Shown piece after piece: positions 44,338-55,035 of a stretch of 64,000 nt of DNA. Source of the DNA: Datisca glomerata (taxonomy: Eukaryota > Streptophyta > Magnoliopsida > Cucurbitales > Datiscaceae). Under the pieces are notes generated by a model. The model saw only the letters and a program-made list of their open reading frames with translations, searched no databases and was not told the DNA's origin. The position numbers and the translations under genes were made by a program. The stretch covers positions 1,488,001-1,552,000 of the forward strand of contig QANY01003900.1 in assembly GCA_003255025.1 (NCBI GenBank). The letters are read 5' to 3'. How positions within the stretch are numbered: position 1 is the stretch's first letter; each line of letters begins with the position of its first letter.

Positions 44338-44935
44338 AATGATGATGATCTGGTTGTAAATGTTCAAAGGACATGGAGCATGACGTGGATTATGGCAGCA
44401 TGGTGTGCCATCGTCCATCATGGCAGACGACATGGAACATGTTGTGGCATTCAACAGGGCAGCACGCATGGAGCATGATGTGGCGTGCAACATGACATCC
44501 TATATGGAGCATGACGTGGCATCCAACATGGTAGCCTACATAAAGGATGGTGTGGAGTCCAACATGGCAACCCACATAGAGATGATGTGGCATCCTACAT
44601 GCCATTCTACATGGAGCATGATGTGGCGTTCAATATGGCAGTCCACATGGAGCATGGCATGACATTTTAAATGATGATAAGGAATCAAGACACCTTGACA
44701 ATTCTAACTTAGAAATGGACAGCCAATACGAATCTTTTGAGTGGATTACAAATTCCTTATTTATTATAATTAATATTTTTTTTATCTTTTAAATTTAGTT
44801 TATGTTATTTAAATACTTTAGAACAGTTTAGAACTCTTTAGACTTCTAGTTTTTTTATTTAAGTATGGTTTCACAAAGTATTTAAGTATGGTTTAGAGTT
44901 TTCTCTTTGGTTCTTCTTAAAACTTTGTAATTGAA
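44338..44935 (+). repeat. Gypsy-2 3' LTR, truncated
   Basis: Starts TGATGATGATCTGG after GAGGGAGGGAA. It includes the minisatellite at 44374-44670 and stops resembling the 5' LTR after about 44935, so roughly 400 bp are missing. Confidence 0.8.
44374..44670 (+). repeat. 36-bp minisatellite in Gypsy-2 3' LTR
   Basis: Same unit and order as 41236-41550 with fewer or altered early units. It shows the array was present when the element transposed. Confidence 0.88.
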
Positions 44936-45229
44936 CTGTTTAGACTTCTAGGTTTTTTACTTTAGTCATTTTTATAGATTTTTTAAAGGTGAAATATTTA
45001 TCATCATTACTAAATTCAATTGGTTCAAAAATTATATGTAAATTAGAATTGCAACATAATAAAAGATATTTACTATAATTCAATTACAATGGAAAATAAC
45101 GCAAAAGAAACGAATTCCTTAGTCATTTACTTTTCTTTTTCATTAATTAAGTTCAATGAAAAGAAATATAGAGAAGAACTGAGAATCAATTAATCATAAA
45201 ATGAAAAGAAAAAAAAAGAGTAAATTATC

Positions 45230-46008
45230 TTTTTAATTCATTAATTTTCATAAATATGCCAAAATGATCCATTAACTTTTAATATGACTATACTTATCCA
45301 TCATGTTTCAATTTTTTTCCTATTTGGTCATTCCGTTAAGTTCCGTCAATTTATCCATCCATATTGTTGACGTGGATGTCACATGAGTGCATGTGGATCC
45401 TATTTGTAATTTAATTATTTTTTTTTAATTTTTTAATATGATTTTTTTATTAATCTTTGATAAAAAGAAATTTGACTTCTATCAGGCAGAGATGGAGAAA
45501 AGGCCAGGTGAATTGCCTTCAACTATAGATAGTGAAGCATGAGAGGTGACCTAAGCATGGAGGGAGAGGGGTGCTTTTCCAATTGTGAAAGATAAAGGGA
45601 GACTGAGAAAACCAAAAGAATAGTGGTATACCAAGAGAGATATACAGAGATTCCAAAAACCCATACCACTAATTCCTGGCTCCCTGTGGTTAAAGCATGC
45701 ACAATCAGATCTAAAGAGAAAAAAATGGTGATCTTGTGTACAAAAGTGGAAGGGCAATTTCAGGTTTTGAACCGGGAAATCCCTTGTGCAAGATACTAAA
45801 ACATGAATGGTCCCTGCAAGAAATGGTAGAGTATTTGTTGATGGGTTTATTAAATACATTAAGTAAAAAAATTTGGTTAAAAGAAAAAAATAATAATTAA
45901 AATTACACATAGAATCCATATATCGCTTATGTGGCATCCACATCAGTAATGTGGATGGATAAATTAATGAAATTAAACAGAATGACTAAATAGAAAAATA
46001 TTTAAAAG
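45230..46008. mobile_element. Inverted-repeat element, about 0.8 kb
   Basis: Left arm at about 45307-45387 and right arm at about 45922-46003 are imperfect inverted copies of about 80 bp (CTATTTGGTCATTCCGTTAA, TTTATCCATCCA, GACGTGGATGTCACATGAG in the left arm). The outer limits are uncertain. The 130-codon minus-strand open frame at 45551-45943 between and across the arms has no recognisable domain. Confidence 0.55.
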
Positions 46009-46011
46009 TAG

Positions 46012-46195
46012 GGGTGTAAGTAAAATAAAAAAACTGACAAAACCGAGCAGAGCCGAACCGAACCAATTCGGTTCTGTTGGTTAGTCAATTTATTTATTTT
46101 CCTTCAGTTTTAATAATAAGAAAACCACATTTTTCAGTTCAGTTTGCGGTTCAAGGGGGTAAAACCGATTATAACCGAACCGCACCGCATATATT
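46012..46195. mobile_element. MITE-like element, ACCGAACC-rich, possible copy 3
   Basis: Begins AGGGGTGTAAGTAAA and carries GCCGAACCGAACCAATTCGG and ATAACCGAACCGCACCGC. Its right end is not clear. It lies directly beside the right arm of the previous inverted-repeat element. Confidence 0.5.
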
Positions 46196-46349
46196 AATAC
46201 TAGTAAATTATTATCCAAATCCTAGGAACTAGCTCACTGGTTGGGATCCTTCTTTGGCTAATTGGCACGGTAATCTCCTAACATACCTTTTTCTCCTTTT
46301 TTCAATATTTTAAATACTTGGACAAAAATAAAGAAAATCCCAACCTAAC

Positions 46350-46720
46350 CATCCATTTTCTCTTCTTCGCCACTCTCAATCACTCTCAGACTCAAACATA
46401 GCCTCTCTCTAGAAGCCAGCCTCTCTCTCTGAAACACTCCTCTCGGTTCTCTCTCTGAAACACCCCTATCGACTCTATCTCTCGAGTCTCGATCATATCG
46501 TCTCTCTCTCTCTCACCTGCCTCAATCGCTCTCTGTTCCGACGCACTTTACTTTTTCGCCATTTTTGTCTACACAAAATCGGTAGTTTCAGTGCTCAATT
46601 TCATCCAATTTCACTGAAATCACGTACTTGAAGCTTAGATTTCAATGGAAATGAGTTCGATTGTCTCGATCATATCGGCTCTCTCTCTCTCTTGCTTGCG
46701 AACATAACCTCTCGTTGTTG
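46350..46720 (+). other. CT-rich stretch, 5'-UTR-like
   Basis: Many CTCTCTCT runs resemble a plant 5' UTR. No following coding frame is supported. It may be a captured gene leader or simple low-complexity sequence. Confidence 0.35.
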
Positions 46721-46930
46721 ATCAGTATTGTAGACCCAACGGCTGAGCACTGAGCAACATCATCAGAACTGCATCATCATTGCAAATCCAACGACTGGCC
46801 ATTCACTCAGATCTAGAGGTTGTGCCACCGAACAACCTTGTCATTCTCGCTTCATTTTCATAGTTTTCTAGATCTTATATCTCAAATCTATGCAGGGTTA
46901 AAATTTATCAGTAGTCCTCTCTCTAGATCT

Positions 46931-48860
46931 GTAACGCCTCGATCCCCGGGGGCTTAACATACGTGTAATTTTATAATTTTGAAATCTTCAATTCGAAACA
47001 AACCTTATTTGAGAAAATTCCCAGTTTGAAATTCTTAATTTACCCATGATAGAAAAAAATATTGACTTTAAATAGCGGAAGCATTAAATTATCCATGATC
47101 AGAATCTTAATCATTAAGTAAGGGAAGCGATAAAATGTCTTAAATGCATACTTAATAAAACCTCGAAAAAAACTAAAATAAAGTCAAAACTTGAAATTCA
47201 TATTTCATGAAACTTTCACTAATCATAATTCGTAGAAAAATGTAACGTAAAATAAACTACTGAGTTAAACAGAAAACATTTTCCCAAGTTTTAAATCAAT
47301 TCATAAACTGAAAACATAAATTCCTCTAATTTAACTGGTTATGGCAGTCTCCCAATCATGCTACTCGCCATCACCATCTGCATCATAAACAACTATGTGG
47401 GGATGAGAATTTAAAATACTCAGTAAGCAAACTCACATAATAACATCCATCCACATGTCATAAATACCTTCAGAAATAAAGTAACGTACTTGATCATGAC
47501 ATGGCTTAACATAGCACATAGATAACACGTGTCTCAAACAGAATCAAATAACAATCTTATTCATATCTTGTCTTAGCATATCCCCTAGTTAACAACCTAA
47601 TCAGAACTGATCACACGTTAACTGAAACACATCATGGTGAATTGGGCGACGAAACAGATGGCACACATCGGGCGATGAAATACATGACACACATTGGGCG
47701 ACAGAACATATGTCACTCATAGGTGACGGAAAATGTGAACAGATGGCACCTATTGAGTGACAGAAAATATTTACAGATGACACCCAATATATGACCAAAA
47801 TATGAACAGATGACACCCTATGTGTGACGAAAGCATGAACAGATGACACCCCATTCGTTTAACAGAACAAAACGTGAACAATCCTGATTCTTGTTAACTA
47901 AGGGTCGTGCTTAAGTTCATATCTTGCTTAACTACCACTTGATTGAATTAACTTCATAACTTGCAGAATCCAACGTAGATAATAATTAATCATATAATGC
48001 ATACTGATACATGTAACCGAATCTAACATGATAACATGCTAACGTAAAATCAGTCATACCCAAATATTTATCTCATGGTAATCAAATTAATAACTGAAAA
48101 ATAAATATTTACCAAAGTGTTAACGAAATATAATAATTATTGAAAAATGATTAAACAGATAATAAATACACAATACAATTATAATATCAGAGTCATAACA
48201 TTATATAAGTCAATTTACACAAACATATATATGAACATAACATGCTTATAGATAATTAAAGCCGATGAGAATAATGCGTATTACATTTATCGCACGTGGG
48301 TCACATTACAATGTAAACTTACACAAAGCATATATATTTATCACACATGGGTCACTTTACAATATAAATTCACTTACACGGTATATACATTTATAACAAC
48401 GGGAGTCACACCATCATGTAAGTCCACTTACCTGAAGTGGAAGAATGAACTAAACAATTAATGATCTGAAATCCAAAAAATATATAATCACTATATTATT
48501 TTGAAATAAATCAATATAAACATATTTTTAATATCATATAAATAGAAATTTAATTAAAACGATACAAATGGGTCTGAACGAGGTCGAAAAATAATATATC
48601 GGGTCCATAAGTCAAATGATAAAGCTTTGTGTCAAACGGTTCAGACCGAGTTGGGTCAGACCAGACTAGTTCTATTTTATCAGCTAGATCAGTTCAGACT
48701 GGTCTGGTTAAACTGAACCGGTTCAGTTCGGGTTGAACCGATTCAGGATAGAACCAACTGGGTGCAAGACCCAGTTGTAGAACAAGAAAACATGAGGAAA
48801 AAGCTAGAAGAGAGAATTTTCTCACATTAGAAGAGAGAGAGAACTTCAAAAGCTACTCAA
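46931..48860. mobile_element. LTR-like sequence, partial element
   Basis: Starts TGTAACGCCTCGATCC, the type of edge seen in many plant gypsy LTRs and again near 59202 and 61713. No coding sequence follows. It includes a tandem array at 47630-47860 and is cut on the right by the Tat-type element. No partner LTR was identified in the window. Confidence 0.4.
47630..47860. repeat. Degenerate tandem array, GGGCGACGAAACAGATGGCACAC type
   Basis: About seven units of 28-38 bp share GACGRAA...GAACAGATGRCACCC. The minus-strand open frame 47601-47849 is a product of the repeat. Confidence 0.65.
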
Positions 48861-48867
48861 GAAGAGA

Positions 48868-49232
48868 TGAAGCACATTATAAAGAAAATTTTTCTCACAC
48901 TAGAAAATAAATTAAAGAGAGAGAGAATCAACAAAAGTAAAATGAGAGTAATACCTTGATTGAAAATCTAATTGAATTTGGGGTTACAACTAGCCTCTAT
49001 TTATAGGCCTCCAATTGGTTACATAAAATGTAATTTGTTTTATCTAATTCCACTAAAAACGCGATCAACAGAATATTCTACTTTGATCTAGTTTATCACT
49101 ACTAACAACTAGACCAATCTCAACCGTGTAATTAAATCAACAGTCTTGACAATTTCCTCAGATTGCCACGCGCTTTCGCTTGATTGCTCTCCTCCTGATG
49201 ACATGGCTGAGAGAAGAATTTATACCCATTCA
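48868..49232 (-). repeat. Tat element 3' LTR
   Basis: On the minus strand starts TGAATGGGTATAAATTC. It aligns with 57082-57451 through TTATTTATAGGCC-like and GAATTTGGGGTTACAA blocks. The left limit is approximate because a duplicated GAGAATTTTCTCACA-like stretch precedes it. Confidence 0.8.
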
Positions 49233-49244
49233 TTTGTCCCCATT

Positions 49245-49768
49245 ACACTCAATGAAATCTTATTCGTTGAAGTGTACTGATTATCATTTCTTGTTCTGAC
49301 ATTACGTCTTCCATTTCGGTTCTAACGTGCTTTTCAAAAACACGCGATGTAGTTTTCTATGCAGTTTTTTGAATGTCTGTTGTAAATGGCGATTTTCCAT
49401 TATCTTTCGTCATTACACCTTCTTGTTTCCGTTCTCGATACTCCTCGAAAACACGCGACACGATTTTTTATTTTTACTTTTGGCAGGGCATGCTTGCCTC
49501 TCTTACCAATGGTCACCTCCTCATTTGAGAGTAGTCATGACGGTCCGTTTCATTGCACCTTGTCATTCACGCCTTTTTGATGAACTTTTTGGTACTCGAG
49601 TACCTCAAAATGCCCTTTCCTTGCCTCTTTTCAACATTTATGAAATGAATCACAATCCTTCTTCATGTCTGCGGCCTATATAAAGGCTTTTGTCTTCATT
49701 CTTCATTTTCAATAGAATAAGTCTTCCATCTCTTCTTCTTCCCTACATTTTCTTCATTTCTTGGAGTT
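49245..49768 (+). promoter_or_regulatory. Promoter of the antisense ORF in the Tat element
   Basis: A plant-type TATA box TATATAAA is at 49677-49684 within GGCCTATATAAAGGC, 85-92 bp before ATG 49769. Two AAAACACGCGA-type words lie upstream at about 49340 and 49450. The direction is opposite to the retrotransposon's own transcription. Promoter activity is inferred from sequence only. Confidence 0.5.
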
Positions 49769-51840
49769 ATGGTGGATGAAACCTACATTAAGCCCTTAGT
49801 CCCCTTAGTTAGAACCGAATCCAAGGTTAGACAGTTTATGGCTTCTCACTAAGAAGCTTTACCCTTTGACGCTCTTTGTGCACTAGGAGTGAGTTTGTCA
49901 TCAGAAGTCCCCTGTAGATCCCCATACCAAATTACTATCCACCTGATGTATATAACATTAGGCCTTAAATTTCCATTCTCGCCCCTATTTCAAGAATTCT
50001 TCTGTACTTACGGTTTATTCCCTTCCTAGTTTACCCCAAGCATGTATAGGGTAGTCATCTATTTTCAGGTTATGAATAGGCGATATAACCTAGGCTTAGG
50101 CAGAGATGAACTTCGATACTTGTACATAGCCAAACGTCAGGGTGAGAGTTATTATCTGACTCCTCGACCAGTGAAAAAAAGAGAGTCCATTGATAACCAA
50201 GCTTCCAACGGGAGACAAATGATGGAAACGGGATACTCTTCTGGTTGGTGGGAATTGGAATGACAATGGCTGCTAGATAATTCCCAAGATTTGGGAAATT
50301 TTCAATATGTTTCCAGAGCTCCTTTCCCATATTCTTTTCTTCAATTTCTTTCTTTGTTTTCCTTGCTTTCTTGATATACTTCCATTTACTAATGTTTCTT
50401 TTTCTTTTGTTGTAACGTAAATAGATGAGCTAACAAGAAACCTTTCGTATAAAAAATGCTAAATGAAAGAATAACTGCTTGTTTATCATTGTCTGGAGAG
50501 GAAGTGGTACGAGCTTGTTGATCCTAGAAGGGAAGTCAACGTTGCCCTTGCCCCAACTGCTACTCCCATCGCTTCAAGATCTGCTCTGTCATCATATTCT
50601 CCTTCGCTTCCAAGAGGTATTCCCGTTCTCTCTTTCCTTTCAATTCCTCACAACACAGTTTCTAGTCCTTCAAAATCAGCTGATATAGAAGAAGAGGAAG
50701 AACAAGAACAAGATTTATTCCAAAGAGCTGCACAAAAATCAAGATGATAAAATGGTTGTGCAACACTATAATCGATAATATTGAGAGGAATGTTCGCTCG
50801 GGGACAGACACATCCAGTTCCTCCCGAGCTCCTCATTCTCCTCCTGCTTTCGTTACCCAAAATGAGGGTCTTTCAACACACTCAATGACTCCTCCTCCAG
50901 CACCTCCTCTACCAACTGTTCAACGGGCGTCTCTCCCCGCCTCCACTTCCGGCTCACAAGAGGCTGTTAAGGGCTTCATTCCTTAGAGGTTGAGGTGATT
51001 CTCTAATGCCCTTCTTATTACCGAGTCAATTAGCTTCTTAAACAACGCCCATTCTGCCAATATAGTTTCTCGGGGCATTCTATATGATACTGATACGATA
51101 ACAATCCATAGCGTAAGCGTTGATGAGCTTATCAGTTCTTTATGCCATGACTTGATGAGGGTAAGTTCCCTTTCTTTTCCTGTTTACCTATGAATTTTTT
51201 ACTTTACCCGTTTACTAACACTTGTGCTTTTTCATTCATTTTCCTCTTTTAGTAGGCCATCCTTCATCATAATGACCTCCAAGACCATGCCATTGCTCGT
51301 GATCAGGATTTGATGAACTTTCACAAGAAGTTTCTGAGTGCCATGATTTTGTTGATGGTCTCTGGGCTGAGATTGAATAAATGAAGAAGACTGAGGATGA
51401 GCTATGTGAAGTTATGAAGAAGTAGGCTCAGGAAACAGTTGTAGTGATGGTAGAGAACTTGAAGCTTGAAGAATCTCTGAAAGCATATAAGGAATCTTTT
51501 ATAGTAGCCAAATGGGTCATGGCTTAGACAACAGAGGAAAAAGAGAAGCAAGTGGAGGGAGAGTATTAAGCCTTATTTTACGAAGCCCAACATATCTTCT
51601 ATAATGTAGGCTATAGAGATGGTTCAATTAAGGCTCCCCCAAGAAAGCCTCTTTGCGATGTTCCTCCCGAGGCTCAAGCTGAGATGAATGCTTCTATGGA
51701 GGATGTTGTAGTCAACCCTCCTGAGGCCATTGCCGAGGCTACTACTGTCAACTCTTTAGAAGATGCAACTGCCAATCCCGCTATCTGCCACTGCTAAGAC
51801 CACTACTACTGGAGATGAGACTACTGTAATTTCTTAGATT
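49769..51840 (+). pseudogene. Antisense extra ORF of Tat element, 'putative gypsy type transposon' family
   Basis: Reading from ATG 49769: MVDETYIKPLVPLV, then PYQITIHLMYITLGLKFPFSPLFQEFFCTYGL, MYRVVIYFQVMNRRYNLGL and RQGESYYLTPRP, broken by TAA and TAG. This matches the plant family annotated as putative gypsy-type transposon protein (Transposase_28-like). A second block at about 50500-50990 is Ser/Pro-rich with an acidic EEEEEQEQD run. A third at 51100-51800 looks helical and charged (DLQDHAIARDQDLM, NVGYRDGS). A GT-AG intron-like gap at 51161-51252 joins these in frame if TAG is read as a mutated CAG. Its function is unknown. It is decayed here. Confidence 0.6.
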
Positions 51841-52094
51841 GTTGCTTATTCCCTTATGTATATTCCTTTTTTGTTTTTTCCTTATATGTATTTTCTTTTC
51901 GTTGTAATTTTCCAACACTTATGAATGAAAAGAAAATTACCTTTCAGCACTTCAACTTTAGCTTTTCACAAAATTTGGAGACACCACCTTTTTGTATAGT
52001 TGCTCATGAAGAGTTCTTTAACCTTTTCAAATTGTATCTGTTGTCAATTTTTGACTCATTAGCCGGTCAAGATTTTGTTTTGATATTTTCGGTT

Positions 52095-52760
52095 TCCTTA
52101 TTAGAACGGTGTTTGCTAAACATCCGTTCCCCATGACTTAAGCTTTTTAAGAAGCTTAGGGGCTCTATGGTCTTCTTCTAAGAACACTGTTTGCTGAACA
52201 TCCGTTCCCAAGAACTTAATATTTTTTAAAAGCTTAGGGGCCCTATGTTTCCTTCTCAGAATGGTGTTTGTTGAACATCTGTTCCCAATGACTTAAGGTT
52301 TTTGAGAAGATCAGAGACCCTATGATTTCCTTTTGAGAATGGTGTTCACTGAACATCCATTCCCAAAGACTTAAACTTTTCGAGAAGCTCAAGAGCCCTA
52401 TGGCTTCCTTCTGAAAATGATGTTCGCTGAACATCCGTTCCAAAGGACTTAAGCTTTTTGAGATGCTCAAGGGCCCTATGGCTTCCTTCTGAGAACGGTG
52501 TTCTTCCCAAGGACTTAAGATTTTTGATAAACTCAGGGCTTATGGTTTCCTTCTGAGAATGGTGTTTGCTGAACATCCGTTTCTAAGGACTTAAGCTTTT
52601 TGAGAAACTTATAGGCCATATGGTTTCATTCTGAGAACAAAAGCTTTTCAAGAATCTAAAAGGTCATATGGCTTCCTTTTGAGAATGGTGTTCTTCCTAA
52701 GGACTTGAGAACGATGTTTGTTGAAAATCCGTCCCCAAGGACTTAAGATTTTGAAAAACC
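52095..52760. repeat. 78-bp tandem array in Tat element
   Basis: About eight units. The word GAACATCCGTTCC recurs at 52196, 52273, 52351 and 52429 (spacing 77, 78, 78) and again near 52571, with one shortened unit around 52500. Each unit also has GACTTAAGCTTTTTGAG and CCCTATGGCTTCCTTCTGAGAA. It lies between integrase and the antisense ORF. Confidence 0.92.
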
Positions 52761-52989
52761 TCAGGGGCTTTATTGCCTATCCCAACTTGAAAAGAAAGCT
52801 GACACTAAATGTTTTGTGGAAAATCTTTAACAGGAAAAAATCAGGGGATAATGTAATTTTCATTATAAAAGAGGAAAAATAACTGCGTAAGTGGAAGGCA
52901 TTCCCCTCATTAGCCATTAGATGATATGACCCATTTCCTCCAACTGCTTTACTGATGAATGATCCTTCCCAATTCGGTCCGAATTTGCC

Positions 52990-54120
52990 TTCATTTGTTT
53001 GGAATACCCTTTTGAGCATGAGGTCCCTGATTTGATATTATCGCTTTCGCACCATTTTTTTTTAAATATATCATTCTCTTTTGATTATAGGCAGCCAATC
53101 TGATTAACGCTGCCTCCCGCTTCTCTTCAAATAAATTGAGGCTTTCTGTCATCCGCTTCATATTCATAACTTCATATATGGTAGATTTCACCGTGGGGCA
53201 CCCGATTTCAATTGGTATAACGGCTTCCACTATGTATGCAAGGGGGAAAGGCGTTTCACCAGTGGGCAACTCTTCAACCCATCTCATTTGGCAGATTCTA
53301 ATCGCTTCTTTGAACTATCAAGAAGCATTATGTTTGATCTTTCCACTTGCCCGTTGCCTTAGGCTTAATAGGGTGTTGACAATATGTTCTTTTTACGGAG
53401 TTTTTCATAAAAATTCCTCACTTGGCTCCTGATGAACTGTAGTCCGTTGTCAGAGACAAGCGTTTTAGGAACTTTGTACCTTCAAACAATTTTACTTCTT
53501 CTTATCTTACCCTTGCCAAAACCACCACTTCAATCCACTTGGTGAAGTAATCGATTGCAATTAGAAAAAACCTCTTCTGCACGGGAGCCATCGGGAGTGG
53601 TCCAACTATATCAATTTCCCATTACATGTATGGCCATGGACATATTATTGTCTGCAACTCATCGAGGGCCTTTCTTAGAACGGGAGCATACCATTGACAT
53701 TTATCGCACCTCTTCACGAAGGATATTTCTTCTTCATGCATCTTTTTGGCCAGTAGTACCCCTCATTTAATAAATAACTTGTTCGTGAAAGACATTCTGC
53801 CTGAATGATTTCCACAAATTTCCACATGTACTTCCACTAGTGCGTACTTTGATTCCATTGATGTGAGGCATTCAAGATACAACCATGAAAAAAACCTTCT
53901 ATACAATCTCCCATCAACCAAAGTATGCCTTGCACTTCGTTGTTGAATCTTTTTGGCTTCCATTTTGTTGGCGAAAGATCCACGCTAAGAAGGTAACGGA
54001 CAATACTCTCGTGCGAGTCATGCCCATAAATTTTCGTTGTAATCTCAACCTCTATTTGAATGGTTGTCTTTGTACTAGGTTCTCTTAACTAGCCAAGGGA
54101 AACACTTTTTTTGTAAGGGT
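52990..54120 (-). pseudogene. Tat element integrase and RNase H end
   Basis: Minus-strand pieces: KKIQQRSARHTLVDGRLYRRFFSWLYLECL and EVHVEICGNHSGRMS (integrase zinc N-terminus, 53763-53963), with the core badly broken between 53300 and 53760. The C-terminal frame 52991-53287 has ELPTGETPFPLAYIVEAVIPIEIGCPT then LNLFEEKREAALIRLAAYNQKRMIYL. Upstream at about 54000-54120 SRVDALANLGSS marks the end of RNase H. It is inactive. Confidence 0.82.
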
Positions 54121-54720
54121 ACAATACTGAAGATCCTAAATTGGCAAGGGCATCGACTCTAGAATTTTCTATTCTCGGTATTTACGCGTTCAGGTAACTT
54201 TTGAACAATTATAGCATTTCCTTCATATATTGTAAATACTTTGTCATTTTGCTATCTTTGGCATTGTATTTTCCTAAAAGTTGATTGGCAACCAATATCG
54301 ATTCAGTGCATTTATCAGTTGATCTTACCAAGAATCTATTCAGTGTTGCCAGTTTTCCCGTTAAGCTTTGAATTTCTTTTTATGTCCACAACAACTTGAT
54401 TTCCATGATCGCCTTAACTTGATCAGGATCAACTTCAATCCTTCCATTATTGACCAGGTCCCCAAGAAACTTTCTCGTTACCATTCCAAAGGTGAATTTT
54501 TTTAGATTCATGTTACTTTCTCTAAGGGTGAAAAAATTCTCCCTTCAAATTACAAATGTGATCCGTCCACCTTTATGCTTTTACAAGCAGGTTATCAACG
54601 TGAACTTGCATTATTTTTCCGATCTGTCTTTCAAAGATTTTATTAATCAATCTTTGATATGTCACCCCTACATTTTTCAAACACAACGGCATTACAGTGT
54701 ATTTTCTTGATTGGATTGCA
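54121..54720 (-). pseudogene. Tat element reverse transcriptase and RNase H
   Basis: On the minus strand TVMPLCLKNVGVTYQRLINKIFERQIGKIMQVHVDNLLVKA (about 54590-54715) corresponds to the usual MPFGLKNAGATYQRL...YVDDMLVKS. The catalytic YVDD has become HVDN, so the active site is lost. It is followed by VTRKFLGDLVNNGRIEVDPDQVKAI. Stops are frequent, and the RT N-terminus above 54720 is hard to follow. Confidence 0.82.
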
Positions 54721-55035
54721 ATATTTCACCTTTCTCGACGTTCTGTTTAAGAAACTCTATGAGTTCAACTTCCTCCGCTTCGGTCAACTCTGCACCTATC
54801 TTCATTGTTTTTCTGTTTCCAATGTCAACGGATTTTGTCCTGCTTACTGCTTCATATATTGTTTTGCTCTTGCCTGGCTCATCTCTAGTTAGTTTTTATT
54901 TCTCAGTTGCTTCCTTCCCATTACTGGGAATGAGTACGTCTCTGTTCTTTGCAGAATCAAGCACCGTCACAGCACAATAATGGGTTACCGCCTGATCTCG
55001 CTTAATAGTCTGAACTCCTTGTGGTGACGGATACT

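Larger units (their letters stand above)
41207..44935 (+). mobile_element. Gypsy-2, internally deleted relative of Gypsy-1
   Basis: The left LTR is 41207-42208 and the right LTR starts at 44338 and is recognisable to about 44935. A degraded primer site TGGAATAAGAG follows the left LTR at 42211. The leader has ATCTTATC-rich sequence (42540-42675). Coding pieces are gag start, protease, then RNase H joined straight to the integrase C-terminus. Most of gag, all of RT and the integrase core are missing. It shares coding similarity and the LTR end with Gypsy-1 but has a different LTR start. Confidence 0.85.

Noticed and set aside
45551..45943. 130-codon minus-strand frame
   Set aside because: It lies between and into inverted-repeat arms, shows no domain, and has no supporting codon pattern or conserved motif I recognise.
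47601..47849. 82-codon minus-strand frame
   Set aside because: It is made entirely by the degenerate tandem array at 47630-47860.
52243..52576. Minus-strand frames across the 78-bp array
   Set aside because: 78 is divisible by three, so repeated units stay open. The peptide is a repeat artefact.
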